Source of the DNA: Kaistia hirudinis
GTDB taxonomy: Bacteria > Pseudomonadota > Alphaproteobacteria > Rhizobiales > Kaistiaceae
Direction: 5' to 3'
DNA: 64,000 bases
Assembly: GCF_014196455.1 (NCBI RefSeq)
Contig: NZ_JACIDS010000002.1
Coordinates: forward strand, 434,001-498,000
Of this stretch, positions 43,553 to 52,589 are shown one piece after another (the stretch's first letter is position 1; the number at the start of each line of letters is the position of its first letter). The position numbers were made by a program, and so were the translations under genes. The notes under the pieces are model-generated. The model was not told the origin of the DNA and did no database searches. It saw only the letters and a list, made by a program, of their open reading frames with translations.

Positions 43553-43647
43553 CGTCATCCCGGGCTCGACCCGGGATCCATACAGCCTGAGGCGTTCAAA
43601 CGTCTTGCGCCTCGGCTGCATGGATCCCGGCTTCCGCCGGGATGACG
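43553..43647. repeat. dispersed alphaproteobacterial palindromic repeat (CGTCATCCCGG type)
   Basis: 95-bp palindrome beginning CGTCATCCCGGGCTCGACCC and ending with CGCCGGGATGACG; the inner part GGATCCAT... ATGGATCC is also inverted. This form is widespread in intergenic DNA of Rhizobiales and Caulobacterales. It lies 33 bp before the permease start. Confidence 0.85.
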
Positions 43648-43679
43648 GCGGCGGTGGGGATGTCCGCGACATCTCGTTA

Positions 43680-44540
43680 ATGGCCGAATCCCGCAAGAAG
43701 AGCGAACAGCCTCCCTATGATCCGCACCTCATGACCCCGCCTCGAAAACCCGGCCGCGAGATTCCCTATTGGCTGCTCGCCATCGCGCTGCTCGGCGTGC
43801 TGTTTCTCTGGCTGATCGTCTCGAACGGTGACTATGCGAACATCTTCGCCGCCGTGCGGCAGGGCGTGTTCGTGACGCTCTGGGTGACGGCCGTCGCCTT
43901 CGCGCTCGCCACCGCGCTCGGTCTGCTGATCGCCATGGCGCGGACCTCGCGGCACCGCGTGCTGCGCGAGGTCGCCACCTTCTATGTCGAGGTCGTGCGC
44001 GGCGTCCCGATCCTGGTTCTCCTGTTCTACATGGCCTTCGTCGGCGCGCCGCAGCTCGTCGCCGCGTGGAATTTCGTGCTGGCCAAGCCGATCGAATGGG
44101 GCGTCGTCCCGGCTTTCGCCGTCCGCGATTTCTCGATGAGCGCGCGTGCGATCGCCGCGCTGATGATCGGCTATTCGGCGTTTCTCGCCGAAATCTTCCG
44201 CGCCGGCATCGAGGCGGTGCCGAAGGGGCAGGTGGAGGCATCCTTGTCGCTCGGCATGAGCCGCATGCAGACCTTCCGCCTCGTCACGCTGCCGCAGGCA
44301 ACGCGCACCGTGCTGCCGCCGCTCGGCAATGACTTCGTTTCGATGATCAAGGATTCCGCGCTCGTCTCGGCGCTCGGCGTGCAGGACCTGACCCAGCTCG
44401 GCAAGGTCTATTCGTCCTCGACCTTCCTGTTCTTCGAAACCTACAACGTCGTGGCGTTCCTCTACCTCGTCATGACCATCAGCCTGTCGCTATTGGTGCG
44501 CGGGCTGGAGCGACGGATGAGAAAGAGCGAGGAGCGGTGA
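43680..44540 (+). CDS. amino-acid ABC transporter permease
   Basis: 286-aa inner-membrane permease. About 25 cytoplasmic residues precede the first membrane segment; [20 protein letters not shown] and [28 protein letters not shown] are the HisM/GlnP motifs, the latter being the EAA loop that docks the ATPase. The upstream open frame crosses the repeats and is rejected in favour of ATG 43680. Single permease, so probably a homodimer. Confidence 0.92.
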   Translation: MAESRKKSEQPPYDPHLMTPPRKPGREIPYWLLAIALLGVLFLWLIVSNGDYANIFAAVRQGVFVTLWVTAVAFALATALGLLIAMARTSRHRVLREVATFYVEVVRGVPILVLLFYMAFVGAPQLVAAWNFVLAKPIEWGVVPAFAVRDFSMSARAIAALMIGYSAFLAEIFRAGIEAVPKGQVEASLSLGMSRMQTFRLVTLPQATRTVLPPLGNDFVSMIKDSALVSALGVQDLTQLGKVYSSSTFLFFETYNVVAFLYLVMTISLSLLVRGLERRMRKSEER

Positions 44541-44544
44541 GGAC

Positions 44545-44573
44545 GTGAACCCTCCCGCGAGGGGAGGGCTCAC
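44545..44573. terminator. bidirectional hairpin between convergent genes
   Basis: Twelve-position stem GTGAACCCTCCC / GGGAGGGCTCAC with one mismatch and a GCGAG loop, in the 51-bp gap between the permease stop and the lutC stop. No T tract on either side. Confidence 0.6.
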
Positions 44574-44591
44574 GCGGAGCCGCGAACCCGG

Positions 44592-45263
44592 CTAGCCCAC
44601 CACGAGGATATGCAAACTCCGCGGCCCATGGGCGCCGAGCAGCAGCTTCTGCTCGATGTCGCCGGAGCGGGACGGGCCAGTGATGAAGTTGACCGTGCGT
44701 GGCATGACGCCGGCGCCGTACTGCGCGCGGACCTTGTCGAAGGCGGTCTCGTAGTCGCCGGTGATGTCGCCGGCCGAGAGCACGACGATGTGGTAATCCG
44801 GCAGGAAGTTGAGCGTCGACGGGTTTTCGGGGCCGGAGAGCATGACGATGGTGCCGGTCTCGGCGACGCCGGCGCCGGCATGGCTGACGCCGACGAGATC
44901 GCGCCCGCCGGTCGGGCCGGTCGAGATCGCAAGCTGCGGTGCCCGCTCCCAGGGGAGGGCCGCAAGGCGCGGATCCTCGCCGCGCTTCAGCTCCGCCGGC
45001 AGGTTCTTCGAGCGCAGATACATCGCGATCGCCTCGGGCACGAGTTCAGCGCTCGGCACGCGCTCGATGGTCGCGAGCGCCTTGTCGGCCTGCTTCATGA
45101 AGAGCGCGATCCGCTCCTCGTCGGGCAGCTGGCCGCGCGCGGGAATGACGCCGCGCGGCACATCGGCGAGCCGTTCGGCCACCTCGCGCCGGCGCGATTC
45201 TTCCTTGCCGGTGACACCCAGCGACTGCCTGACCCGCGAAAGAACCGCCTCACGCCCGTTCAT
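44592..45263 (-). CDS. lutC: lactate utilization protein C (LUD domain)
   Basis: 223-aa LUD/LutC protein, a subunit of the LutABC L-lactate oxidation complex. VGVSHAGAGVAETGTIVMLSG and GPSRSGDIEQKLLLGAHGPRSLHILVVG are the conserved LUD motifs. ATG 45263 overlaps the lutB stop (ATGA); the longer frame belongs to lutB in another phase. It is the last gene of the operon. Confidence 0.93.
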   Translation of the reverse strand: MNGREAVLSRVRQSLGVTGKEESRRREVAERLADVPRGVIPARGQLPDEERIALFMKQADKALATIERVPSAELVPEAIAMYLRSKNLPAELKRGEDPRLAALPWERAPQLAISTGPTGGRDLVGVSHAGAGVAETGTIVMLSGPENPSTLNFLPDYHIVVLSAGDITGDYETAFDKVRAQYGAGVMPRTVNFITGPSRSGDIEQKLLLGAHGPRSLHILVVG

Positions 45264-46681
45264 GCCGCGCCTCGCTTCGCCTTCCATTGCTGCTGGAATG
45301 TCGCGCCCTCGGGCGCGGGAAAATCGCGATACTTCGTCCAGCCGCCGGCGAGCGGCAGGAAGGAGAAGCGGCCCTTGGCGCGGCCGAAGGCGCCGAGCGC
45401 GCGCATCGCGAGGCCGGTCGAGAACTGGTAGAGCTTCGGTCTTCTGGCAAAGAACGACCAGACGGAGAGGCCCCAGCGCACCGTGGCCGGCGAGAGGTTG
45501 CGCTCGAATTCCCGCTCGCGCCAATGCCGCATCATCTTCGGCAGCGGGATGCGCATCGGGCAGACGCTCTCGCAGCGACCGCAGAAGGTCGAGGCGTTGG
45601 GCAGGTGCCCCGATTTGTCGACGCCGACCAGCGTCGGCGTCAGCACCGCGCCCATCGGGCCCGGATAGACCCAGCCATAGGCGTGGCCGCCGACCGAATG
45701 ATAGATCGGGCAATGGTTCATGCAGGCGCCGCAGCGTATGCAGCGCAGCATGTCTTCGAACTCGGTGCCGAGCATGGAGGAGCGGCCATTGTCGAGGATG
45801 ACGACATGGTACTGCTCGGGACCATCGACATCGCCCGGCCGGCGCGGGCCGGTCGAAAACGTCGTGTAGACCGACATGTCCTGCCCGGTCGCAGACCGGG
45901 CGAGCAGGCGCAGGATCTGCGACGCGTCGTTCAGCGTGGGCGTGATCTTCTCGACCGAGGCGATGACGATGTGCACCTTCGGCAGAATCTGCGTCAGGTC
46001 GCCATTGCCCTCGTTCGTGACGATCACCGAGGTGCCGGTCTCCGCGATGAGGAAATTGGCGCCGGTGATGCCCACATCCGCGGCGAGGAATTTCTCGCGC
46101 AGCACGGCCCGCGCCTCGCTGAGCAGCGAGGCCGGCTCGGAAAGGTCGCGATCCCCGGGCAGGTCCTTATGCACACGGCGGAAATCCGCCTCGACCTGCT
46201 CCTTGTTGAGATGCACGGCCGGCGCGATGATGTGGCTCGGGCCTTCATGGCGCAGCTGGATGATGTATTCGCCGAGATCGGTCTCGACGGTCGTCAGCCC
46301 GTCCGCTTCGAGAAAATCGTTGAGGCCGATCTCCTCGGCGATCATCGACTTGCCCTTGGTGACCGTCTTGGCGCCGACGCTCTTGCAGATCGAGGAGATG
46401 ATCGCGCAGGCGTCCTTCGCCGTCTCGGCGAAATGGACGTGCCCGCCGGACTCCGTCACGCGCTTCTCATAGGCCTCGAGATAGAGGTCGAGATGGGCGA
46501 GCGTGTGGTCCTTGATGTCGCGCGCATTGTCGCGCAGCGCCTCGAACTCCGGCAGCGCGGCCGCGGCCTTGGCACGCTTGTCGATGAAGCCCGCGCGCAC
46601 ATTGCCGAGCGCCTTCTGCAACTGGGCGTCATGCAGCGCATGGTCGACATTCGATTTGAACTGCGGCGAGGTGAGATGCAT
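45260..46681 (-). CDS. lutB: lactate utilization iron-sulfur protein B
   Basis: 473-aa LutB. The N-terminal LUD domain (about 60-300) is followed by two 4Fe-4S motifs, CIRCGACMNHCP and CGRCESVCP, and a C-terminal DUF3390-like tail. Acts with LutA and LutC to oxidise L-lactate to pyruvate in the cytoplasm or at the membrane. Its ATG shares a base with the stop of the macro-domain gene upstream (TGATG). Confidence 0.94.
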   Translation of the reverse strand: MHLTSPQFKSNVDHALHDAQLQKALGNVRAGFIDKRAKAAAALPEFEALRDNARDIKDHTLAHLDLYLEAYEKRVTESGGHVHFAETAKDACAIISSICKSVGAKTVTKGKSMIAEEIGLNDFLEADGLTTVETDLGEYIIQLRHEGPSHIIAPAVHLNKEQVEADFRRVHKDLPGDRDLSEPASLLSEARAVLREKFLAADVGITGANFLIAETGTSVIVTNEGNGDLTQILPKVHIVIASVEKITPTLNDASQILRLLARSATGQDMSVYTTFSTGPRRPGDVDGPEQYHVVILDNGRSSMLGTEFEDMLRCIRCGACMNHCPIYHSVGGHAYGWVYPGPMGAVLTPTLVGVDKSGHLPNASTFCGRCESVCPMRIPLPKMMRHWREREFERNLSPATVRWGLSVWSFFARRPKLYQFSTGLAMRALGAFGRAKGRFSFLPLAGGWTKYRDFPAPEGATFQQQWKAKRGAA

Positions 46682-47217
46682 CAGTTCGTCTCCGCAAAGG
46701 CTGCGTCATAGTGGCCGGCGCTCGCTGCATCGAAACAGCAGAAGACGACACTGTCGATCGGCGTGTCGGCGACCGCACGCCGGGTGGTCTCAACCGCGAT
46801 CCGAGCCGCCAGAGCCGCCGGAAAGCGATAGATGCCGGTCGGGATCGCCGGGAAGGCAAGCGATCGGAGATTGTGCCGCGCGGCCAGGGTGATCGAATTG
46901 CGATAGCAGCGTTCGAGCAGTGCGGGCTCGCCCTTATCGCCACCCTGCCAGACAGGGCCGACCGTGTGAATGATGTGTCGGGCCGGTAGATTGTAGCCCG
47001 CGGTGATTTTGGCCTCGCCGGTCTTGCAACCATGCAGCATGCGGCATTCTTCGGCCAGCCTGGGGCCAGCCTTCCGGTGAATCGCGCCATCGACCCCGCC
47101 GCCGCCCAGGAGCGAGGAGTTGGCCGCGTTCACAATCGCGTCGAGGGCCAGCGTCGTGATGTCGGCGACGATGATGCTCAGCTCTGCACCGTTCTCGATC
47201 CGGGCCGATGCGCCCAT
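46681..47217 (-). CDS. macro domain ADP-ribose hydrolase (MacroD/YmdB-like)
   Basis: 178-aa stand-alone macro domain. VNAANSSLLGGGGVDGAIH is the ADP-ribose distal loop, ITAGYNLPARHIIHTVGPVW the central region and AIPTGIYRFP the catalytic loop. The family removes O-acetyl groups from O-acetyl-ADP-ribose and mono-ADP-ribose from proteins. ATG 47217 is four bases after the lutA stop, and its own stop overlaps lutB, so it is inserted into the lut operon and should be co-translated with it. This is not part of the standard lutABC set. Confidence 0.92.
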   Translation of the reverse strand: MGASARIENGAELSIIVADITTLALDAIVNAANSSLLGGGGVDGAIHRKAGPRLAEECRMLHGCKTGEAKITAGYNLPARHIIHTVGPVWQGGDKGEPALLERCYRNSITLAARHNLRSLAFPAIPTGIYRFPAALAARIAVETTRRAVADTPIDSVVFCCFDAASAGHYDAAFAETN

Positions 47218-47221
47218 GGCT

Positions 47222-47989
47222 CTACCGCTTCTCGCCGATCGCCGGACCGTCGGCCATGCCGGCCAGCACCTCGGCGACGTGGCGGACCTCGACATGCGAG
47301 CCTTCGCGCTTCAGCTTGCCGGCCATGTTCATCAGGCAGCCGAGATCGCCCGCGAGCAGCGTCTTGGCACCCGTCGTCTCGATGTCGGCCGTCTTGCGCT
47401 CGACGATCGCGTTGGAAATGTCGGGATATTTGACGCAGAACGTGCCGCCGAAGCCGCAGCACACATCCGGATCCTGCATCTCGGCGATCGTCAGGCCTTC
47501 GACCGAGCCGAGCAGCTTGCGGGGCTGTTTCTGGATCCCGAGCTCCCGGAGGCCCGAACAGCTGTCGTGATAGGTGACCGTGCCGGGGAAGCGCGCATCG
47601 ACCTCGGCAATGCCGAGCACGTCGGTCAGGAACGAGACGAGTTCATAGGTCTTGGCGGTGAAGGCGCCGACGCGCGAGGCCCAGGACGCGTCGCCCCTGA
47701 ACAGTTCGCCATAGTGCGACTTCATCATGCCGGCGCAGGAGCCCGAGGGCGCGACGACATAGTCGAAGGGCTCGAAGGCCTTGATCACGCCCTCGGCGAT
47801 GGCGCGGGCGTCGGCGCGGTCGCCCGAATTGAAGGCCGGCTGGCCGCAGCAGGTCTGCGCCGCGGGGACCGAGACGCGGCAGCCCGCATCCTCGAGCAGT
47901 TTGACGGCCGAGAAGCCCACATTGGGCCGAAAGAGATCCACCAGGCAGGTAACGAAGAGTCCGACGGAGGGCTGTGTGGTGTTGGGCAT
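47222..47989 (-). CDS. lutA: lactate utilization protein A (CCG domain)
   Basis: 255-aa Fe-S oxidoreductase subunit. Two CCG domains are visible: TCCGQPAFNSGDRADAR with SGSCAGM, and YHDSCSGLRELGIQKQPR followed by VCCGFGGTFC. Same length and layout as LutA/YkgE proteins. It starts 36 bp after the GntR regulator gene on the same strand and four bases before the macro-domain gene. Confidence 0.94.
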   Translation of the reverse strand: MPNTTQPSVGLFVTCLVDLFRPNVGFSAVKLLEDAGCRVSVPAAQTCCGQPAFNSGDRADARAIAEGVIKAFEPFDYVVAPSGSCAGMMKSHYGELFRGDASWASRVGAFTAKTYELVSFLTDVLGIAEVDARFPGTVTYHDSCSGLRELGIQKQPRKLLGSVEGLTIAEMQDPDVCCGFGGTFCVKYPDISNAIVERKTADIETTGAKTLLAGDLGCLMNMAGKLKREGSHVEVRHVAEVLAGMADGPAIGEKR

Positions 47990-48025
47990 GGTGTGGTGGT
48001 GGTCCCCTGCTGCCGTCCCTGCCGG

Positions 48026-48892
48026 CTATCCCTTGCGTGCCGAATGGCTCGTCCCTTCGTCCGCGTCGCCGCCCGCGTCCTTGGCGTCGTCTTTGACCGT
48101 CCGGCGCGGCGCGCGGCGTGGCGCACTGCGCTCCTCGAACTGGATCAGGCGGCGCGTGGCGATCTCCAGCCGCGCCCCGGCCTCGGCATCGGCCTTCAGA
48201 GCCGCCTCGACATAATCGATATGCGCGATGCCGGCGTTGCGGGCCATTGCCGCATCCCCCGTCGCGATCGCCGCCAGCAGGGAGCGATGTTGGGCGAGCA
48301 GCGCATCGCGCGAGCCGTCCTTGCCATAAAGGCGGCTGCGATTGCGGAAGACGCCTTCGGAAAGCAGGCGGTAGCAGGCGCGCAGCACATGGATCATGAC
48401 GATGTTGTGCGTCGCCTCGCCGATGGCCTTGTGAAACTCGACATCGAGCGCCGCCTCGCGCTGCAGGTCGGCGGCGCGGTGCGCCTCCTCCATCTGCAGG
48501 AGGATCCTGTCGAGGATCGTCCGGTCGGCTTCGGTCGCCCGCGCGGCGGCCATCGCCGCGGCCGTCGCTTCGATCTCGCGCCGGAAGGCCAGATAATCTT
48601 CGGCCGCCTTGGGAGAGGCGGCGATCAGCTCGACGATCGGCGCGGCGAAAATGTCGCCCTCGATCGCGGCGACATAGGTGCCGCCGCCATGCCGGCTCTC
48701 GATCAGGCCGTTGGCTTCCAGCGCCTTCAGCGCCTCGCGCAGGATCGGGCGCGACACGCCGAGCTGCGCCGACAATTCCCGCTCGCCCGGCAACCGGTCG
48801 CCGGGGTGCAGCACGCCCTCGAGCACGAGGTGCTCGATCTGGCGTGCGACATCGTCTGCGGCGGCGCGGGAGGCGACGGGTTGAAACAGCAT
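48026..48892 (-). CDS. GntR family regulator (LldR/FadR-like)
   Basis: 288-aa FCD-type regulator. Winged helix with LPGERELSAQLGVSRPILREALKALEANGLI (about 34-64); FCD domain with LDVEFHKAIGEATHN; and a charged C-terminal tail. ATG 48892 is used, since the longer frame overlaps the putative promoter. First gene of the lut operon and divergent from lldD, so it most likely controls both in response to lactate. Confidence 0.88.
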   Translation of the reverse strand: MLFQPVASRAAADDVARQIEHLVLEGVLHPGDRLPGERELSAQLGVSRPILREALKALEANGLIESRHGGGTYVAAIEGDIFAAPIVELIAASPKAAEDYLAFRREIEATAAAMAAARATEADRTILDRILLQMEEAHRAADLQREAALDVEFHKAIGEATHNIVMIHVLRACYRLLSEGVFRNRSRLYGKDGSRDALLAQHRSLLAAIATGDAAMARNAGIAHIDYVEAALKADAEAGARLEIATRRLIQFEERSAPRRAPRRTVKDDAKDAGGDADEGTSHSARKG

Positions 48893-48923
48893 GAAAGGGA
48901 GCCTATCAGCTATTCCCGCCAAG

Positions 48924-48942
48924 TGGTCAAGAAATTGGTCCA
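48924..48942. promoter_or_regulatory. candidate lactate-regulator operator
   Basis: TGGTCAAGAAATTGGTCCA: TGGTC occurs twice, 12 bases apart, and ATTGGTCC resembles half of PdhR/LldR-type sites (TTGGT...ACCAA). It lies in the 98-bp divergent gap between the GntR regulator and lldD. A TTGACC -35 for the regulator overlaps it. Tentative. Confidence 0.35.
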
Positions 48943-48990
48943 GTTCCAAAACACGGGTCGTCCAGCCGACGGCCGCGCCGGGTGAGTGCC

Positions 48991-50136
48991 ATGTCGCTGA
49001 AGACGGTTACCTCGATCGACGACCTCCGCATCCTGCATAAGCGGCGCGTGCCGCGCGCCTTTTTCGATTATTGCGATCGCGGCTCCTATGCGGAGGAGAC
49101 GCTGGACGCCAACCGCGCGGATCTGAAGGCGCTGAAGCTGCGCCAGCGCGTCATGGTCGACGTGTCCAACCGCTCGACCGAGACGACGATCCTCGGCGAG
49201 AAGGCCGCCTATCCCTTCGCGCTCGCGCCCACCGGCCTCACCGGCATGCAGCATGCCGATGGCGAGATCCTCGCGGCGCGCGCGGCCGAGAAGGCGGGCA
49301 TTCCGTTCTGCCTGTCGACCATGTCGATCTGCTCGATCGAGGATGTCGCCGCCGGCACCACCAAGCCGTTCTGGTTCCAGCTCTACGTCATGAAGGATCG
49401 CGGCTTCGCGAAATCGCTGGTCGAGCGCGCCATCGCGGCGAAATGCTCGGCGCTCGTGCTGACGCTCGATCTACAGGTGCAGGGCCAGCGCCATCGCGAC
49501 ATCAAGAACGGCATGACCGTGCCGCCGCGCGTCACGCTCGCCAATCTGATCGATGTCGCCACCAAGCCGGATTGGGCGTTCAAGGTGCTGCGCAGCCCGC
49601 GCAAGACCTTCGGCAATCTCGACGGCCATGTGAAGGGCATGAGCGGCGTCAAGTCGCTCGGCCAGTGGATCTCCGGCCAGTTCGATCCGGCGCTCAACTG
49701 GGACGACGTCGCCTGGATCCGTTCGATCTGGCCCGGCAAGCTGGTGCTCAAGGGCGTGCTCGATGTCGGCGATGCCCGCAAGGCGGCGGCGACGGGGGCC
49801 GAAGCGATCGTCGTCTCCAATCATGGCGGCCGCCAGCTCGACGGCGCGCCCTCGGCGATCTCGACCCTGCCGCGTATCGTCGACGCCGTGGGCGACCGGA
49901 CGGAGATCATCTTCGACAGCGGCGTGCGTTCGGGCCAGGACGTGCTGCGCGCGCTGGCGCTCGGCGCGAAATCCTGCCTGATCGGCCGCGCCTTCCTCTA
50001 TGGCCTCGGCGCTGCCGGCGAAGCCGGCGTGTCGAAGGCGATCGAGATCATCGGCAAGGAGTTCGACGTCTCGATGGCTCTCACGGGCCGGCGCAATGTC
50101 GGCGAGATCGACGAGACGGTGATCGACCGCGGCTAG
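48991..50136 (+). CDS. lldD: FMN-dependent L-lactate dehydrogenase / alpha-hydroxy-acid oxidase
   Basis: 381-aa FMN enzyme. FDYCDRGSYAEETL near the N-terminus, PTGLTGMQHADGE, and SNHGGRQLDGAPS with the catalytic histidine are the hallmarks, followed by DSGVRSGQDVLRALALGAK and IGRAFLYGLGAAGE for FMN phosphate binding. An in-frame GTG at 48982 is an alternative start; neither has a strong ribosome site. Divergent from the regulator-lutABC operon, so the cell carries two different lactate oxidising systems side by side. Confidence 0.93.
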   Translation: MSLKTVTSIDDLRILHKRRVPRAFFDYCDRGSYAEETLDANRADLKALKLRQRVMVDVSNRSTETTILGEKAAYPFALAPTGLTGMQHADGEILAARAAEKAGIPFCLSTMSICSIEDVAAGTTKPFWFQLYVMKDRGFAKSLVERAIAAKCSALVLTLDLQVQGQRHRDIKNGMTVPPRVTLANLIDVATKPDWAFKVLRSPRKTFGNLDGHVKGMSGVKSLGQWISGQFDPALNWDDVAWIRSIWPGKLVLKGVLDVGDARKAAATGAEAIVVSNHGGRQLDGAPSAISTLPRIVDAVGDRTEIIFDSGVRSGQDVLRALALGAKSCLIGRAFLYGLGAAGEAGVSKAIEIIGKEFDVSMALTGRRNVGEIDETVIDRG

Positions 50137-50219
50137 AGACGGCGTTCGCGCCGCATTGTGCGGCGCGCGACATCCTGTCCTAATGGCCTCCGTGCGGAGG
50201 TCTTGGGAGGGATGCCGTC

Positions 50220-51497
50220 TTGCGCGAGGGACCGGGCCGGTTTGCTGATCACCCGCTGAGGGCTGCGGCGCTCAACGAGGTGCATGCGCGCCCCTTCCAC
50301 ATGATGGAAGCGCCGCGCATCACGCTGCATCTCGCCTTCATGACCGATGCGCCGCAGGCTGATGCGGCGCGGGCGCGGCTGGCGGCTTTGTGCCTCCGCA
50401 ACGGCCTGCCGATCCCCGGCGAGCATGCGCGCCATCACGTGGTGCCGCTCTCGGGCGGCTTCCTGCGCTTCGAGGTCCATGCCGAATTCACGACCTATAG
50501 CTGGGACGCGCGCGGCGGCGTCGGCGACCTGCCGCCGGAGACGCCGTTCGGCGAGGCCTTCGAGGCGCCCGGCCCGCTGATGGTGGCGGCGCGGCTCGAT
50601 CTCGTCCGCGACGAGCGCGCCGTCGCGCATCTGGTCGAGAATTTCGATCCCGGTTCCCTCGCTGTCTCGCGCGCCGCCGGCGGTCGCGCGCTGGTGGCGA
50701 CGGATTTTCGCGAGGATGGCGACGGCTATACCCGCCTTCTCGTCGTCGATCGCGGCCTCGGACCGCAGGAGGCGGGCCCGATCGTGCAGCGCCTGCTCGA
50801 AGTCGAGACCTATCGCACCCTCGCCATGCTCGGCCTGCCGGAGGCGCAGCGCCTGCAGCCGGAAATCCGCCATGTCGAGAACGAACTGGTCAAGATCGGC
50901 GGCCTCTTCCGGGCGAGCGAGGGTCTGGAGACCAACCGCAACCTGCTCGACGAGCTGACTTTGCTGGCCGGCGAGGTCGAATCCGGCGCCGCGGCGACCG
51001 CCTTCCGCTTCGGCGCATCGCGCGCCTATGCCGAGATCGTGGGGCTGCGCCTCAAGGCGATGGATGAGCAGCCGATCGAGGGCTATTCGAGCTTTTCCGA
51101 TTTCCTCGCCCGCCGCATGGCCCCGGCGATGCGCACCTGCCAGACGCTCGAAAGCCGCCAGCAGGACTTGTCGCGCAAGCTCGCCCGCGCCGCGGCGCTG
51201 CTGCGCGCCCGTGTCGATGTCGAACTGTCGCAGCAGAATCGCGCGCTGCTCGATTCCATGAACCGCCGGGCCCGGCTCCAGCTCCGCCTGCAGCAGACGG
51301 TGGAAGGGCTCTCCGTGGCGGCGGTGAGCTATTATGTCGTCGGTCTCGTCGGCTATCTCGTGAAGGGCTCGTCCGTCCTCGGCATCGAACTCGATCCCGC
51401 CCATGTCACGGCCTATGCCGTGATCCCGGTCGTGCTGCTGGTCTGGCTCATGGTCCGCCGGATCAGGGCGCATCATGGTGGCAAGGGCGAGGACTGA
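50220..51497 (+). CDS. DUF3422 family membrane protein
   Basis: 425-aa protein. The N-terminal HPLRAAALNEVHARPFHMMEAP is the strongly conserved DUF3422 start; the C-terminus has two hydrophobic segments (near VAAVSYYVVGLVGYLVKG and AYAVIPVVLLVWLMV), so the bulk is a cytoplasmic domain anchored at the C-terminus. The start is TTG 50220 after GGGAGGGA. Topology is like CorA/GTPase-linked membrane proteins; function unknown. Confidence 0.88.
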   Translation: MREGPGRFADHPLRAAALNEVHARPFHMMEAPRITLHLAFMTDAPQADAARARLAALCLRNGLPIPGEHARHHVVPLSGGFLRFEVHAEFTTYSWDARGGVGDLPPETPFGEAFEAPGPLMVAARLDLVRDERAVAHLVENFDPGSLAVSRAAGGRALVATDFREDGDGYTRLLVVDRGLGPQEAGPIVQRLLEVETYRTLAMLGLPEAQRLQPEIRHVENELVKIGGLFRASEGLETNRNLLDELTLLAGEVESGAAATAFRFGASRAYAEIVGLRLKAMDEQPIEGYSSFSDFLARRMAPAMRTCQTLESRQQDLSRKLARAAALLRARVDVELSQQNRALLDSMNRRARLQLRLQQTVEGLSVAAVSYYVVGLVGYLVKGSSVLGIELDPAHVTAYAVIPVVLLVWLMVRRIRAHHGGKGED

Positions 51498-51500
51498 CGA

Positions 51501-52424
51501 TCAGCCGTCCCCGATGATCGCCTCCAGGCCCTCGTCCCATTTCGGATGCTCGCCATAGAGCGTGGCGAGGAAATCGATGAAGAGGCGGACTTTGGCGGCG
51601 AGGAAGCGGCGGCTCGGATAGACGGCGTGGACCGCGACGCGGCGCGACGCGCGGAAGGCGGGCAGCACATGGACGAGCTGGCCCGTGCGCAGTTCCGGGC
51701 CGACATCCCAGGTCGAGCGGAGCGCGATGCCGAGCCCGGCGATCACCGCTTCGCGCACGACCTCGTTCGAATTCGTCTTGAGGCGGCCGTCGACATGCAC
51801 GGTCACCGGCCCGCCCGGGCCCTCGAGCCGCCACGGGTCCTGGCCGGCGGTGGCCAGCAGATTGTGCCGCGCGAGATCGGCGAGCCGCTCCGGCGTGCCA
51901 TGCGCCGCCAGATAGGCCGGGCTGGCGCAGAGCAGGCGGTGATTGGGCGCCAGCCGCCTTGCGACGAGGCTCGAATCCGTGAGCTCCGCAATGCGGATCG
52001 CCACATCGATCCCTTCCTTGACCAGGTCGACGAAATCATCCGAGAGCACGAGATTGATGGTGAGGCCGGGATTGGCGTCGAGGAAGGGCTGGAGATGCGG
52101 CGCGATGTGCAACCGGCCGAACGAGGTCGGCGCCGAGACCTTGAGCGTGCCGCGCGCCGCGGCGGAGCGGCCGCCGACATAGGCTTCCGCCTCCTCGATC
52201 GAGGCGAGGATCTGCACGATGCGCTCGTTGAAGCCGCGCCCCGCCTCGGTCAGCGCGATCTGCCGCGTCGTGCGCTGAAGCAAGCGCGTGCCGAGCCGGT
52301 CCTCCAGCCGTTTCAACCGCTTGGAAACGACGGCCGGCGACAGGCCGAGCTCGCGCCCCGCCGCCGACAGGCTGCCGGCAGTCACGACGCGCGCGAAGAT
52401 TTCCATGTCGGTGAAGTCGCTCAT
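51501..52424 (-). CDS. LysR family transcriptional regulator
   Basis: 307-aa regulator of the CrgA/DsdC-like group. Helix-turn-helix MEIFARVVTAGSLSAAGRELGLSPAVVSKRLKRLE (about 7-41) and substrate-binding domain with VSAPTSFGRLHIAPHL and VHAVYPSRRFLAAKVRLFIDFL. Convergent with the DUF3422 gene and divergent from glcD, with a 127-bp repeat between, so control of glcDEF is possible but unproven. Confidence 0.9.
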   Translation of the reverse strand: MSDFTDMEIFARVVTAGSLSAAGRELGLSPAVVSKRLKRLEDRLGTRLLQRTTRQIALTEAGRGFNERIVQILASIEEAEAYVGGRSAAARGTLKVSAPTSFGRLHIAPHLQPFLDANPGLTINLVLSDDFVDLVKEGIDVAIRIAELTDSSLVARRLAPNHRLLCASPAYLAAHGTPERLADLARHNLLATAGQDPWRLEGPGGPVTVHVDGRLKTNSNEVVREAVIAGLGIALRSTWDVGPELRTGQLVHVLPAFRASRRVAVHAVYPSRRFLAAKVRLFIDFLATLYGEHPKWDEGLEAIIGDG

Positions 52425-52589
52425 TGCGGATCATACTGGCAAGAAACCGCGACCATTTTCAATGGTGGGGAAAGGATGATTGTTTGGCCGCGAGGCTTGG
52501 GGGGAGGGTGGGATGGTTCTAAGGTGGCCATCCAGCCTGGAGGAAGACTGGGTATCGCCGCTACGGCGACGGCACGGAACGGAACCTTC

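Noticed and set aside
47120-48985. A 621-codon plus-strand open frame over lutA and the GntR regulator gene.
   Set aside because: Antisense to two family-supported genes and without recognisable domains.
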